Source of the DNA: Diospyros lotus
Lineage: Eukaryota > Streptophyta > Magnoliopsida > Ericales > Ebenaceae
Length of the DNA stretch: 64,000 nucleotides
Direction: 5' to 3'
Assembly (NCBI RefSeq): GCF_014633365.1
Contig: NC_068339.1
Coordinates: forward strand, 2,671,001 to 2,735,000
How positions within the stretch are numbered: position 1 is the first letter of the stretch; each line of letters opens with the position of its first letter. Below, piece by piece: positions 11,189 to 24,625 of this stretch. The position numbers were made by a program, and so were the translations under genes. The notes beneath the pieces are model-generated. The model was not told where the DNA came from. It did no database searches and saw only the letters and a list, made by a program, of their open reading frames with translations.

Positions 11189-13288
11189 CACTATAAAAAA
11201 TCAACGTTTTAGCGACGAAAAATTCCATTGCTCAAACATAAAAATCCGTCGCTAAAAAATTTAGCGACGGATCTAGTGACGGGTACCTTTACGTCGCTAA
11301 AAAAGGCATTGCTGAGATTTAGCGACGAGATTATTTTAGCGACAGAATCAGCAACCCCCGTCGCTAAACAGTGACGGAGTTCGCGACGGGGCCCAAATTT
11401 GAAATTTATTTATTTATTTATTTTTAATTTTTTTGCGACAGGGCTGACTCGTCGCCAAATCAAATTTATTTATTTATTTATTTATTTTTTTAGCTACGAG
11501 GTTGGCCCCGTCGTACCAGGCCCAGCCACCCCTTATGTGCGCCATGTGGTAGCGTTGGAATAATACTCTTAGATATTATCTCATACTCTCAACAAGATTC
11601 GAACCCCCAATCTCTCATGACCAAGTTTTGCGCGCGAGCCAGCCGATCTAAAAGCCTCCTTGTTCATTGATGTATATAAAATATATTTATACTATTCTTT
11701 TTTAAATATTTTAGAATTATATTTATACACCAAAATTTCTCAAACTTATTTAATGATATTAATTTTAATATTTAATGTTAGTAAAGGGAAATTAATATTA
11801 ATTTTAATTTTATTTTATTATTAATTTAAATAAAACTTTATTAATTATAACAATAGCAGTGAAAAATTATGTTTTTATTTTCATTTTAATTTTAATATAT
11901 ATAAAAATTATTAGTTTAATTTTTACTAATATAATGTTAGTAAAAATTATTGTGATAAGTTTAAATGTAAAATTTTTAATTTTTTATTTAATTTGTTTTA
12001 TTTTTTAGCGATGGGTCAACCCGCCACTAAATTTTAATCTCTATTTAATTTTATTTTTATTTTTTAGTGACGGGATTGACCCATGCTAAAGTTCAATTTT
12101 TTTTTTTATATTTTAGCCACAAGGTTGACCCTGTCGCTAAATATAAATTTTTTAATTATTTTTTTTAATTTTTAGCGACTAGAGTCGTTAAATTTTAATT
12201 TTTTTAATTTTTTTTAATTTTTTAGAAACGGGGTTGGAACCCGTCGCTAAATTTAATTTTTTATTTATTTATTTTTTAGTTTTTAGCAATGGGGTTGACC
12301 CGTCGCTAAATTTGAATTTTTTATTTAATTATTTTTAAATTTTTAGCGACGGGAAATATCCTATTGCTAAAGTTTATTTTTTTATTATTTTTTAGCGACG
12401 GAGTTGACCCAGTCATTATATTTAATTATTTATTTATTTTTTAATTTTTAGCAACTGGAAATACTCCATCGCTAAATTTTAATTTTTTTTATTTTTTATT
12501 TTTTAGTGACAGAGTTGACCCCGTCGCTAAATTTAATTTTTTTTTTTAATTTTTAGCAATGGGAAATATCCCATCCCTAAATTTTAAATTTTTATTTATT
12601 TATTTTTATTTTTTACTGAAGGGATTATTCCCGTCGTGAAAAAATAAAAAAAATTAAATAAAAATTTAAAATTTGATAAAAAATAAATAAATTAAATAAA
12701 AAATTAAAATTTAGTGACGAGATCAACCTCATAGCTAAAAAAATAAAAAAATTTTAAAATTCCCTAAAAATAAAAAAATAAATAAAAAATTAAAATTTAG
12801 TGACGGATTATTCCTGTCGCTAAGAAGTAAAGAAAAAATAGATAAAAAATTCAAATTTGATAAAAAATTAAAAAAATAAAATAAAAAAATTAAAACTTAG
12901 CGACAGGGTCAGCGCTGTCGCTAAAAACTAAAAAAAAAAATTAAAGTTTAGTGACGGCGTCAACCCTATCGCTAAACAATTAAAAAAATTTAAATAAAAA
13001 ATTTTAATTTAGCGACGGATTACTCCTGTCGTTAAAAAATAAAAAAAAATAAAATAAAAAATTCAAATTATTAAAAATAAAAAATATATAAATAAAAAAA
13101 TTAAAATTTAGCCACGAAATTTCCGTCGCGAATTCTTGAGCTAAATTTAGTGACAGGTATTCCGTCGCTAAATTAAAAAAATATTTAAAGAAATTAGCGA
13201 CGGATATTCCGTCACTATCCGTCACTTATTAGCGACGGAATAATTCCGTCTCTAAATTCTATCACTTAATACGATTATTATTATAGTG
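11189..13288. mobile_element. 2.1-kb non-autonomous CACTA element
   Basis: Starts CACTATAAAAAATC and ends in reverse complement CACTATAATAATAATCG; flanked by the 3-bp duplication aca (11186-11188 and 13289-13291). Filled with TTTAGCGACGG motifs and their complements, often as short palindromes (GACGGG spacer CCCGTC). The T-rich half (about 11990-12640) and A-rich half (12640-13130) are roughly inverted to each other. A distinct 400-bp core lies at about 11520-11990. No transposase. Unit B lacks it (site near 50580). Confidence 0.85.
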
Positions 13289-13291
13289 ACA

Positions 13292-13880
13292 CCTAAATAG
13301 CCAACTATTGAACAAATTAAAATAAAATATGTGCTCATTAATTAAATAAACACTAAGTTTATATATTAAAATAAGTGTACAAAAGAAATTTATCAGCTAA
13401 CATATAAAAATTGCTAAATTATGAAGGGAGTGAGGTGAAAGAAAAACACAAACCCTTCTCTCTTTATAAGTGGACGTTACCCTTTTCTTTGGAGATATTT
13501 TCCTCTTTATTCTTTTAAGGTTTTAATATCTAAGGGAGTACGTAAATGGGGTCAACTCTTTTTTTTTTTTTTTTTTCCTTTTGGACACTACTGCGGTTAC
13601 AGAAGCTTTTTTTTTATTCCTTTAAGATTTAAAAGCCTATTTTTTAATTTATTTTTTATATATATGTTTAAAATTATTTTATATATGTATATAATAATAT
13701 TGAAGGAAGCTTCTTGCTTTCAGACTCCTTTGTTACTCACGTTAGGGCCCCACACGATCAAAGTTACTTTGACCCAAAATGGAATCAATGCCAATATGTG
13801 CGTGTAAATGGAATCTTTTTGACCGGCAAATGAGTAAAGATGAGCTTAGAGTGAAACCTAAAATTAAAGGCATGTTTGCT
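13292..13880. other. Spacer shared with 50610-51215, no gene seen
   Basis: AT-rich sequence with homopolymer T runs (13559-13576) and a GGGGTCAACTC block. It ends in a stretch (ACTCACGTTAGGGCCCCAC) repeated at 3488 and 51035. Confidence 0.6.
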
Positions 13881-14990
13881 TGACCATCCTCTTGCCGAAA
13901 ATCTCTGCAAAATAAATGAATTAGTGCAATAATATCGAATTAGATTTAATAAAAAATTAAGATAATACACAAAATATCGATAACAATAAGAAGATAAACA
14001 CGAAGTAAAAACTTCTTATTTAAATAACGTTTAAGGCTCAGATCTAAAGAGTTCGTTCATCACTTTGGTAACGACAATGAATAGGAACCACAAGCCATAA
14101 CGAAGCCTTCAAACCGATAGCCCAAAAAGCCCCAACACCTCTCGGCCGAACACGAACGAAGCCCTCTCTCACCTAATCGATCAAAGCCACACACAATAGG
14201 TTACCACAGAAGATAGATTGGCCACAAAGTCGGAGGATAGAAAGTACAAACCCAAGAGAAAAGCTTACCGAGAACAGATGATCAAAACCCTTTAAATATG
14301 GCATGCGCATCGTCAACAAAATGGCTAAGATCAACAAGGGAAAATGCGGCCTCTCAACATGGAAAGAGGCATCGGACTGAGATGGAAATTGAGCCATGGA
14401 AGATCAACTGCAAAAGGAAACTCCGAGGCAAGCAATCGGCCAAGCAAGGAAACACGAGAGAGAGAGAGAGAGGGGGTAGGGTTCGGCCAAGAAAGAAAAT
14501 ATCAAGAGAATGAGCCATACAAATGGCTTTTTATATGCAGACTTATGGGCCAAGGGACAAGAGGGCTTTTGGGCTTAGAACTGTGGGCTTCTCTCACTTG
14601 AGGAAATGGACCAAATGCCCATTTTTCCTCCATAGTGGGAATAGGGCTTGTGACCCGACTTGTAAAATGGATTACCTAAAAGTGGTGATGGACTTAGATT
14701 CTTCAATCCCAGACCGAAACTTATAAAGATAAAATTCACCCGAAAAATCATCCCCTTAGGCCTCATTAGGAAACACAAAACCCACATTAATGACTCTTCT
14801 TTACAAATGGCTGGAGTTAAATACACAACCACTTTCAGATCTTTAAGGGATTAAACATCTGCCTAGAATATGAATTTCGTGGCCCACTAAGAAAAATAAC
14901 CAACAAGAACAACTTGAAATCATACAGAAATAATGACCAACAATAATAATAAAGGTATGACCTTGAATAGCCGTAAGGCATCGGCAACAG
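13880..14990 (-). mobile_element. Promoter-bearing repeat, probable LTR, copy A
   Basis: On the minus strand: GTGGGCCACGAAATTC (about 14880), GGCCCA boxes, a TATA box (TATAAAAA at 14528-14535), then a CT-rich leader (14455-14480 is AG-rich on the plus strand) and a run into GCAGAGATTTTCGGC. This order is U3/promoter/leader-like. The copy at 51215-52285 has TATAAAAG at 51843-51850. No termini or target duplication were found, so a captured gene promoter is possible. Short frames on either strand are not conserved between copies. Confidence 0.4.
14528..14535 (-). promoter_or_regulatory. TATA box of minus-strand repeat
   Basis: TATAAAAA in CTGCATATAAAAAGCC, followed downstream by a pyrimidine-rich leader; conserved in copy B. 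Confidence 0.45.
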
Positions 14991-16467
14991 GTTCTAACTA
15001 AGTCAGAGGGACACTAGCCATTGGCAATGGATTCAAATGAACCATAGTTGATTTATATTTTATTTTTATTTTATGTTAAATTTAACTTAATTTAATAGAT
15101 ATTAAGAATATTTTTAAGTTAATTTAATTTATGTTATTTTTTATTTAAGAAGTGTTTGTCCTGTTTTAGGAAATTTTAAAAGACCGATTCGAAGAAAAAT
15201 AAAATTCATAGTGTGTCAAGGCTAAATATCCATAATTCAAGAGATATACATATAATTAATTTACTTAATATTGTTAGTAACAAAAGGGTGTCATAGTTAT
15301 AGCTAATTTACTTAATGTAATTAGTAAACTAATTGAGAAAACTTTAAAGATTAATTTATTAAAATTTAAAATTCAAAAAATACTTAAATTAAAAACCCAA
15401 AATTCAATAGACGTACATTTTAATTTAATTATCTTGGCCTCTGAAAGTGTCTTTTAAATTAAAATATATAATACAACTCAAAACAATTCGTAAATGCACA
15501 AATTAAATACTCCCTCCATGTTACATTAATAACATTTTTATATAAAATTTATTTAACTATGTAAACAGCATTTTTGTTTAATGTTTCAAGCATTAATAAT
15601 TAAAAATGAAATATAGCTATTGGAATCAAAGTTTGTATTTTTTGTTGTAAATTATTTTTGTTGTCATTCAGTAGAAGTACTTACATTCCTCTCTTTAGTG
15701 AAAGTTTTTTTCAAATCCCCAAAAGCTTGAGAGGCGTGTCCCCATCACCGTGTTCGATCATCCTATAACTATGCCTTAAAAATTCAAATTTAGGTCTCTG
15801 CTGGCTGATTGTCTTAATTCTTTCGACTCATGACCAATTGCTTTGTGATAATTTATGAATATGTGAAACTCACTACAGGAGGGTACAAACTAAAAAATAA
15901 ACTCTTGAGGCGTACGTTTTAAGCAATAATATTTGGTTGACAATTCAGGCATATGTAGCTAACTTGTTATAATTATTCTAATAATGATCGATCCACTCAG
16001 ACAGGTAACCATTTGAGACAATGGTACATGGCAATAATAGCATTCATGTATTTCACATAACACTCTTTCATTGTAGACACTTTTTTGAAGGTCCATCTAG
16101 TTAGAAAATACTTATAACTCAAATGTAGTTTGATTCATAGATAGTTGTCAATAAATAAAAGATGCTTAAGTATCTAGCATATATAGAATGACAAAAAAAA
16201 AAAAAAAACAAAATAGCACAAATGCCATTCTCTCTTTATGGTAACATGTAATTATAACTATTATTATTTTTTTTTTAGATTACGCGCTATCACTCACGTC
16301 TCCATTACTCGGCCCCACGATTCCAGCATGAGAGGTAAATCAGGAGATCCAGCATGTAGGTTTCGACCTCTAACACAACCGCAAATGTGAGGGCAGCAAG
16401 CATTTTTCATTTTCAGGGTCGCTCCTTATCTATTGAACTATTTCCTGATTAGAGCTCGAACACGGGA
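14991..16467. other. Spacer shared with 52285-53778, no gene seen
   Basis: Near-identical, collinear sequence in unit B. It contains an A homopolymer (16193-16209), a T-run near 16268 and, at 16290-16467, moderately GC-rich text resembling a decayed tRNA-like or SINE sequence (TGTTCGAGCTC in reverse complement) that I could not define. Confidence 0.55.
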
Positions 16468-16814
16468 CCTGATGTAACAGCCCACTTCTTCAGGGCGTGT
16501 TATGCCTTAGGAAATTTGGTTTATTTTTTTATTTTTTTTTTTATCTTTACATTATCCCGAAATTCCCTAAGACCTTATCTAGTGCGAGATATCTACACTA
16601 GAAATAAATATAAAGCGGAAGCTGAATCGAACCTGCTCATATAATAATAACTAGACATGACATTCATTACAAAGTTAATTCATAAGCGTCTGACAATAAA
16701 TACAATGTACATAATTCTTAGACTACTAACATAACATGGTAGACATTTACTCGCTTTTCGACGTCTCGCGTCACCACATATCACCAATCTCGGAATCATA
16801 TCTGCAAGTCCCAA

Positions 16815-16869
16815 CTGGAACGTTGAATGTTCCAGGGGCGAACCCAAGTTAGATGATGAACCATCTAAG
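16815..16869 (-). other. Conserved three-hairpin element in LTR, copy 2
   Basis: Minus-strand sense: TTAGATGGT TC ATCATCTAA (one G-U pair), GGGTTCGCCC, then CTGGAAC-ATTCAAC-GTTCCAG (7-bp stem). It lies 342 nt from the LTR 3' end. Confidence 0.6.
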
Positions 16870-18183
16870 TAAGGGTACATAATGCTATGTTATGAGTGTA
16901 TGCAATGTCTTTCATCGTAGGTGTCAACTGCACCCCTCATGCTACCTACCATTTTAGCGGCCACCTCTTTCGAAGCCGGGGTGTATGGGTGCACCCTTGG
17001 TAAGGCAGCGGCTCCAGTTCGTATTCCCTACGGCCTCATATGCGTGTGATCGATGATATCAACGTGTATTTATGCATTTCATAGTCATGTATGCAGTCTA
17101 CGTGATGGATACATATCAGAGCATGTCAATATGATGAAAACATTTTCGAGAAAGTACCACTTACCTTCTCAAGCTTATCGGGCTACCTCGATGTCCGTGC
17201 CTTGCCTCGATTTGCGTGCCAACCTCAAAATTTGCACGACTCTCTTCAACTTCAGCCTCAAAGTATCCTTAACTCAGCATTCTCGATTTCCTCGATATGC
17301 GTGCTGTATTCTCGAAAAGCGTGCCCGAGCCGTTTTTCTCACCAAAATCTCCGAGATATCATTACATCTTCATTTCATATTTTTCAGAATTTTTCTAGGA
17401 CTTTTCAGCATTTTTCCCAATTTTCTTTTCTTTTTCTTCCTTTTCTTTCTTTTTCTTTTCTTTCTTTTTCTTTTCTATTTTTTTTCTTTTTCTTTTCTTC
17501 TTACTGTTCATCTTCCTCCTTCCCTTCACGCACCTGCAACTTCTCTTCTTCCTTTCCTCTTCTTTCTTTTCTTCTTCCTTTCTTCTCTTCTTTTCTTCTT
17601 CTTCTTCCTTCTCCTCTTCTTCTTGTTCTTCTTCTTCTTCTTCTTCTTCTTCTTCCTGTTTGCTGTCTTCTTTGCGCAGCCCCTGCGCGCGCCCGGCCAC
17701 CGCCAGCCACTGCCTCGGCCAGCTTCACCGGTCATCGCGGCCGCCCTCGCCGTGCCCTCTGCCGCGAGCCGCCGCCGGCGCGACCTCCTCCGCGTGCTGC
17801 AGCGCCCGCACGCCGCCCCTACCATTGCTGGAGCTCGCGACCATGGCTGCCATGGCCGCGGCTCGCTGCTTTCGACCGCTTCTCAGGCCTCTGCTCGCCA
17901 CCACCGGTCGCCCCCGCTGCCCGCACAGTTTCGCCGGTACCTGATCGCGACCGCCTTCGGTCTTCGGCCCTCGGTTGGTTGCTGCTCGTGCGGCCATGGC
18001 CGCCCGCAACCTTGGCAGTCCGCAGCTATGGCCGCTCACTGCTTGCTGTGGCGGTTTGCTCCGCCACCCCTCGCGCCTTTGCCTCAGCTCACTTCTCCCT
18101 CATGATCTCTTCTCTCTCTCTCAGCCTTGCTCGCCCACGCTCGCTGCCATTTCTCCTTGCTTCCATTCGCCCACATCTCCTTC

Positions 18184-18191
18184 CTTTTATA
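18184..18191 (-). promoter_or_regulatory. TATA box of 3' LTR
   Basis: TATAAAAG in minus-strand GGCTATAAAAGGAA. Confidence 0.65.
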
Positions 18192-18921
18192 GCCGAATTC
18201 CACCCTCCAGCTCACCACTTTTGCCCATACTTCCTTGCGTGCAAAACCCTCTTGGCGTGAAAAATCTCCCATAAATCTCGGCAGGCATGGAGTTTGCGTG
18301 CAAAATCAGTTTGTAGAGCAGCAGCCATCACTCACGCACACACAGCCACCGAATGCACACGCATTATATATATATATAACTATAAATTACACTATTAATT
18401 AAGAGAAATTACACATTTAAATTTCAATTTTTACCTTAATTCCACTTAATTAATTTCCTTATTGCAACTATGCCCTTAAACATTGAATTAAATTGCATTA
18501 TAATACCGAAAATCTAAAATTAATAACTCAAAACTTAGTCAAAAAGGACGATTCGCCCCAGTGCCCTCACCGGGCTATTGGTTCATCTCGTAATCACTGA
18601 AGGGTTGCTCGTTAAGCAAAACCGGAGCCCTCCTAGGGTTCCGTTGATCTTTCGGGAGTCTCCTACAACGATTCGGTTTTACAGCCTAAATGGCAGCTGT
18701 ATTTTAGCTGTACCGAAAACTATTCCCGATCCGATTTCTTTCAATACCATAAATCCTATCTTGATACGCTCATCGAGACTATATAATTTTCCTTAGATAA
18801 TTCTACTCCGAGACACTCCCTGCAGTTGATTCGGTACCTGAAATTGCTATAAAATCCATTTTTCGATATTCTAAACTTATTAAAATTACATGGCATCCTC
18901 ATACGAACATGGGGTATTACA

Positions 18922-18934
18922 TTCTCCCCTCCTT
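18922..18934 (-). other. Polypurine tract
   Basis: AAGGAGGGGAGAA directly upstream (minus sense) of the 3' LTR; fixes the orientation. Confidence 0.85.
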
Positions 18935-20183
18935 ACAAAAAATTTCGTCCTCGAAATTTGCCACATATTCTAAATCTCGAAATCAACACTTGACTGATCA
19001 AATAACTAGAGAAAATCTTACTCGAAACTAGTGAATGCCAATGCACATATCAAAATGTAAACCCTTGTGCTAACCATGCTCATCAACCAGTACACTTGGC
19101 AACCACGCATACCTTTCGAATTTCACTTTCCAAAAATCATAATCGCATAACTCGGTCCTTGGGCCAAGAATCTCCGCTCGAGCTCCTATCTAAGTCGGTA
19201 CTCACATCATCATAATGAGCCTACAACTCTCATATCATCAATTTTCAATCTACTTTTCACTAAGTCATCCATTCGATATCACGACACTTTCCTAATTACC
19301 GATTTTCCACGACATTAATTCTCTTATACTAATCAATTATGCTTTGATAGTCTCCCAACCTTAGTACAAAAGTCTCTGATCTCAATACATCTTAATTTTT
19401 ATCCACTGATCCTTAAAGAATTTTTTTTTTTTTTGTTATCAAACGTTTTCACGAACCCTTGGATCCAAAAACATCATAGTTATACATTATCACCTATTCT
19501 TGAAACTAGTTATGCCTTAGTTTAGGTCATATCAAACCTAATCATTGCTTGATCCTTATACGAAATTTCTTATAACTGTTATTTTCTCATTCTCGTAGGA
19601 ATTCATCACCTGATATAACCTCAAGTTTCTGACAATTGACTACAATCATCTTCTAATCATGTAATGTAACTTCAAGAAATCTTTGTTAATAGATTCTATC
19701 TATCTCCAAAACTTTGATCAAAATTTAAGGTTGTCTTTTAAGTCTAGCGATACTAATATCCTTGCATGCTTGTTCCTTTGTTACTTGGTCGCCAAACTTA
19801 TACCTATTTATCCATATACCCATAACTTAAATAACTCCTCGAACTTTTCGAAGTGATCCTCAAATAACATTTTATATCATCAAATCAATCATTTAATCCT
19901 CAAATTACTCTTTTTATGTCAACTAACTTTAATCATGCTCGATCCTTTTTCGGAGCTACATACTCAAGTTACCGACCTTTGCTTGAACCAACCTCTACTC
20001 AAAACATTTGGCTCATCTCTCGAAACCTACTGGGTTATCTGACTTTTTGGAACTTTCAATCCTCGACCTTGACTTCACAGAGCCTCGTGCTCTCATCGTT
20101 TCTTTCTCGATTGGCTCATGACCTAGCAAGCAAGTCTCACCTATCGCGACGTTCCCTAACATTATCCTCAATGTTTCTCATGC

Positions 20184-20228
20184 GTCTTCCCTATCTGAGG
20201 AGTACACCAATATATCCTCGATAAACAC
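20184..20228 (-). pseudogene. Reverse-transcriptase relic (Ty3/gypsy type)
   Basis: Minus translation over 15 codons gives VFIEDILVYSSDRED, matching the gypsy catalytic block V(F/V)IDDILVYS with the first catalytic Asp changed to Glu, followed by a frameshifted HE-H-LR-like stretch. Upstream text contains a remnant of the FGL-T block. Stops on both sides; non-functional. It identifies the superfamily of the otherwise unreadable 4-kb interior. Confidence 0.75.
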
Positions 20229-22923
20229 AATCACTAAAGCGTCTTTAATGCAGACGGTACTTGGTCAAATCATCTAATCATGACTTTATTGCCGATTTTC
20301 CGAAATGTCTCATTCCTCAACCGCACATCAATCGTAATTATCCTAGCCTCTTGTAGTTGTTTATAATTCATTAAATTTGAGGTAATGATATCGATTCTTA
20401 ACTATCACCTCTTTGATAATTTACGTCCTCAATCAAGCCACTTATAGCTAAGCGTCTAATAATCTCAAGCTATTTATTGGCAATTTCATTATTAAGAAAT
20501 AATCCTATTAAATCTAACGAGAATATCTCATGGTATTTTTCATTTTTTTCTTATGGCTTTTCACTAACAGCAAGTGCTTGTACAATAAATTAATAGGCTC
20601 CTTGTAATCATAACTTGCTAACATCACTTTAATGATTATCTAGTTATACATCTCCCAATTTGCCTACCAGGCTACTTAAACTAACCGTTTAGTCATACGA
20701 GGGTTTTATTTTTCCAAAATTGAAAATCTCGGGTTTCTAATCGATCTAGGTCTGCAACTTTTCCTACTGTGACCCATTATCCTGGTACATCTGCCATCAC
20801 TTGATTCTCTCAACCACATCTCAGTTTTGCACAATCTTCGAGACGACAATCCATAACTATATTATCAGCTAGAACAGGTGGGTACTTATGTTATCCACGG
20901 TACTTCAATCTTCGCTGGATTTTTTTTTTTACTCATTGACATCATTTTAATCATCGCCCAACTACACATCCTCGATTTGCCCACCAGGGCTATCTTAGAC
21001 TAATCGTCTATCCTAACAAGACCTTTACTCTTCAATAATAAAAAATTCTAGATCTCCAATAAATTTTGATCTATTAAGAACGCGACATTTCATACGGTAA
21101 TCTGACACCCTGGCACATTTGCCATTACTTGTCTCTCTCAAGCATGCCAAAACTCTCAAAGACATCTATTCGTAACCATCCCGCTAACTGGAGTGGGTAA
21201 GTACCTATGTCTCCCATGGTACTCCAATCTCTTAGGAATTTCCTTGCAAATCTAAAATCGATTCATCTTTGAAGATCTCTATTCAGATCACGTTACCTGG
21301 TTCCAATTAAAAACAACTGAATCTTAAACTTGCAAGAACTCTTTACCGAATGATACTTTAAAGCTCAAATAACGATTTAGATCCACATACTGATGCACAA
21401 GGCATAACTTATTCGTGAATCTTCTTTTACAGACTTTCGAATCCTTAAGCCCACTTGGCACACCGAACCGTAATCACAACCTCTATTGACTAGGTCTCCT
21501 TATCATTCCTTTACGGTTGATACGACCTATTAAGAAACTCTTTCATCATTTTTTTTTTTTTTTTGATACCCGAACTCTACTCGAACCAATGTTGCTATCT
21601 CACTATTTATCGCCAAGGCCTTGAACTGGTCATAGTCTCGTTTACTGAGAATTTCATTGACTCTCACATTTCGATCTTTAGATCCAGCTGACTACCGGCA
21701 CACGACCATTAATGACCTTATTGTCACACTAGATACCGAGGTATTCTACGTCTTGAGCTTCGCACTGTTCTTTGTGTCACTTACTCCCAAGATGACTGCG
21801 AACCCCGATACAATTCTTTAAATATGACACTCGATTTTATTTCGGGTTGACTCCCTAGGTTTCTGACCTCGATTAATCACAGCTAGTGGCACACATTGCA
21901 TCCTAGACCATTAGGACTTAGACTCCATACAAGGTACAGACCCTACTGGGCTGTCCTAGATTTTCATCATCTGATCGTCTCCCAGGCAGTCTGATATGAT
22001 GCTTTAATCGACGGGCTTCCCGTACCTTATCGCAAGCCATTCCTCAACCATCTGCACGTGGGTCCCTAGATCCAGATCTGTCACTACGAACACCGAACCA
22101 GTAGTGTCGTTACGCTTGCTAGAGTTCCTTATCCCCTTTCTGTGAGTCACATCGGTTGCACCACAATCACTGATTAATTGTCACAACTCATACGCCATCA
22201 TTTGACTATCTTTGGCCTCTTGCTTGACCTAATCCGTTGGATCCCTGATCTTTACATCTCATTACCAAGACACTAAATGACCCTCGAAAAATATTTATCA
22301 TTTGATCCTAACTCTTTAGCTAGGCCATGTCACATCAGACTAATCATCCATGATTCGATAACCACAGTTATCCTATCATTTCTCGTAATGATTTTGACTA
22401 ATGACCTCAAATCAACAGTCTCTAAATCTCTCGGATCCATAATCATGATTACCGAGTCGACCTTATACCCGAATCATATTATTGGCTTCTAACTTCAATA
22501 GCTAGATCATTGTATTAGCTTTCCATGAGGCTTTTACATTTCACCGAGAATAGGAATAGTGTTTATACGTGAATAGTACACCAGGTAAGTTCCCAGGAAA
22601 GAGAGGTGGGTCACAAATGGACACACTTAAATACCAAGTCTTTCCTTAGCCAGAACTTGCCTAGACATGCACTTCCACTACTCAACACTGAAATCTAGTA
22701 ACCTCTAAGCCTTCAACCGACAATCCCTGAATCTCCTAAATAGGGATTTCGCCTTACGAACCCTTGTCTCTTTTCCCTAAGCCTCCACTTGGGGTTCCTA
22801 CTAACTGCTTCCATTAATACTGGATCCTCTTAAGTCTTCAAATTGCACTTCCCTAATTTCCAAATAAGATTTAACTCTGATTTCAACTATATCAGAGTCA
22901 CGTAGGACTTCCAAAAATCTTAA

Positions 22924-22935
22924 GCTCTGATACCA
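22924..22935 (-). other. Primer-binding site, initiator tRNA-Met type
   Basis: TGGTATCAGAGC on the minus strand, two bases after the 5' LTR end. Confidence 0.9.
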
Positions 22936-23280
22936 ACTGTAACAGCCCACTTCTTCAGGGCGTGTTATGCCTTAGGAAATTTGGTTTATTTATTTATTTA
23001 TTTTTTTTATCTTTACATTATCCCGAAATTCCCTAAGACCTTATCTAGTGCGAGATATCTACACTAGAAATAAATACAAAGCGGAAGCTGAATCGAACCT
23101 GCTCATATAATAATAACTAGACATGACATTCATTACAAAGTTAATTCATAAGCGTCTGACAATAAATACAATGTACATAATTCTTAGACTACTAACATAA
23201 CATGGTAGACATTTACTCGCTTTTCGACGTCTCGCGTCACCACATATCACCAATCTCGGAATCATCTCTGCAAGTCCCAA

Positions 23281-23335
23281 CTGGAACGTTGAATGTTCCA
23301 GGGGCGAACCCAAGTTAGATGATGAACCATCTAAG
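23281..23335 (-). other. Conserved three-hairpin element in LTR, copy 3
   Basis: Same sequence and folding as 16815-16869, 343 nt from the LTR end. Confidence 0.6.
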
Positions 23336-24617
23336 TAAGGGTACATAATGCTTATGTTATGAGTGTATGCAATGTCTTTCATCGTAGGTGTCAACTGCAT
23401 CCCTCATGCTACCTACCATTTTAGCGGCCATCTCTTTCGAAGCCGGGGTGTATGGGTGCACCCTTGGTAAGGCAGCGGCGCCAGTTCGTACTCCCTACGG
23501 CCTCATATGAGTGTGATCGATGATATCAACGTGTATTTATGCATTTCATAGTCATGTATGCAGTCTACGTGATGGATACATATCAGGCCATGTCAATATG
23601 ATGAAAACATTTTCGAGGAAGTACCACTTACCTTCTCAAGCTTATCGGGCTACCTCGATGTCCGTGCCTTGCCTCGATTTGCGTGCCAACCTCAAAATTT
23701 GCACGACTCTCTTCAACTTCACCCTCAAAGTATCCTTAACTCAGCATCCTCGATTTCCTCGGTATGCATGCTGTATTCTCGAAAAGTGTGCCCGAGCTGT
23801 TTTTCTCACCAAAATCTCCGAGATATCATTACATCTTCATTTCATATTTTTCAGAATTTTTCTAGGACTTTTCAGCATTTTTCCCAATTTTCTTTTCCTT
23901 TTCTTCCTTTTCTTTCTTTTTCTTTTCTATTTTTTTTCTTTTTCTTTTCTTCTTACTATTCATCTTCCTCCTTCCCTTCACGCACCTGCAACTTCTCTTC
24001 TTCCTTTCCTCTTCTTTCTTTTCTTCTTCCTTTCTTCTCTTCTTTTCTTCTTCTTCTTCTTCCTTCTCATCTTCTTCTTCTTCTTCTTCTTCTTCTTCTT
24101 CCTGTTTGCTGTCTTCTTTGCGCAGCCCCTGCGCGCGCCTGGCCACCGCCAGCCACTGCCTCGGCCAGCTTCACCGGTCATCGCGGCCGCCCTCGCCGTG
24201 CCCTCCGCCGCGAGCCGCCTCCTCCGCGTGCTGCAGCGCCCGTACGCCGCCCCTGCCGCTGCTGGAGCTCGCGGCCATGGCTGCCATTGCCGCGGCTCGC
24301 TGCTTTCGACCGCTTCTCAGGCCTCTGCTCGCCACCACCGGTCGCCCCCGCTGCCCGCACAGTTTCCCCTGTACCTGATCGCGACCGCCTTCGGTCTTCG
24401 GCCCTCGGCTAGTTGCTGCTCGTGCGGCCATGGCCGCCCGCAACCTTGGCAGTCCGCGGCTATGGCCGCTCGCTGCTTGCTGTGGCGGTTTGCTCCGCCA
24501 CCCCTCGCGCCTTTGCCTCAGCTCACTTCTCCCTCATGATCTCTTTTCTCTCTCTCAGCCTTGCTCGCCCACGCTCGCTGCCATTTCTCCTTGCTTCCAT
24601 TCGCCCACATCTCGTTC

Positions 24618-24625
24618 CTTTTATA
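24618..24625 (-). promoter_or_regulatory. TATA box of 5' LTR
   Basis: TATAAAAG in minus-strand GGCTATAAAAGGAA; the expected promoter for element transcription toward lower coordinates. Confidence 0.65.

Larger units (their letters stand above)
16473..18921 (-). repeat. 3' LTR of the retrotransposon
   Basis: Plus-strand ends TGTAACAGCCC and GGGGTATTACA. In minus sense: U3, TATAAAAG at 18184-18191, then a long GC- and GA-rich leader (17640-18080 GC-rich; 17415-17655 almost pure CTT/TTC). Frames of 350 and 352 aa crossing it are Phe/Ser/Leu-rich translations of the pyrimidine tract, not proteins. Confidence 0.92.

Noticed and set aside
11189..13288. Possible CRISPR-like array of regularly spaced repeats
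   Set aside because: Repeats are palindromic subterminal motifs of a CACTA element, spacing is irregular, and the genome is a plant's.
14173..14832. Overlapping 71-85 aa frames on both strands, with similar frames at 51377-52175
   Set aside because: Not conserved in length or frame between the two copies; the region looks like a promoter and leader.
17053..18260. Open frames of 350 and 352 aa, with similar frames at 23520-24539
   Set aside because: They lie inside the two LTRs of one retrotransposon, are made largely of Phe/Leu/Ser from a CTT tract and Arg/Ala/Pro from GC-rich leader, run antisense to the element, and change frame between the two copies.
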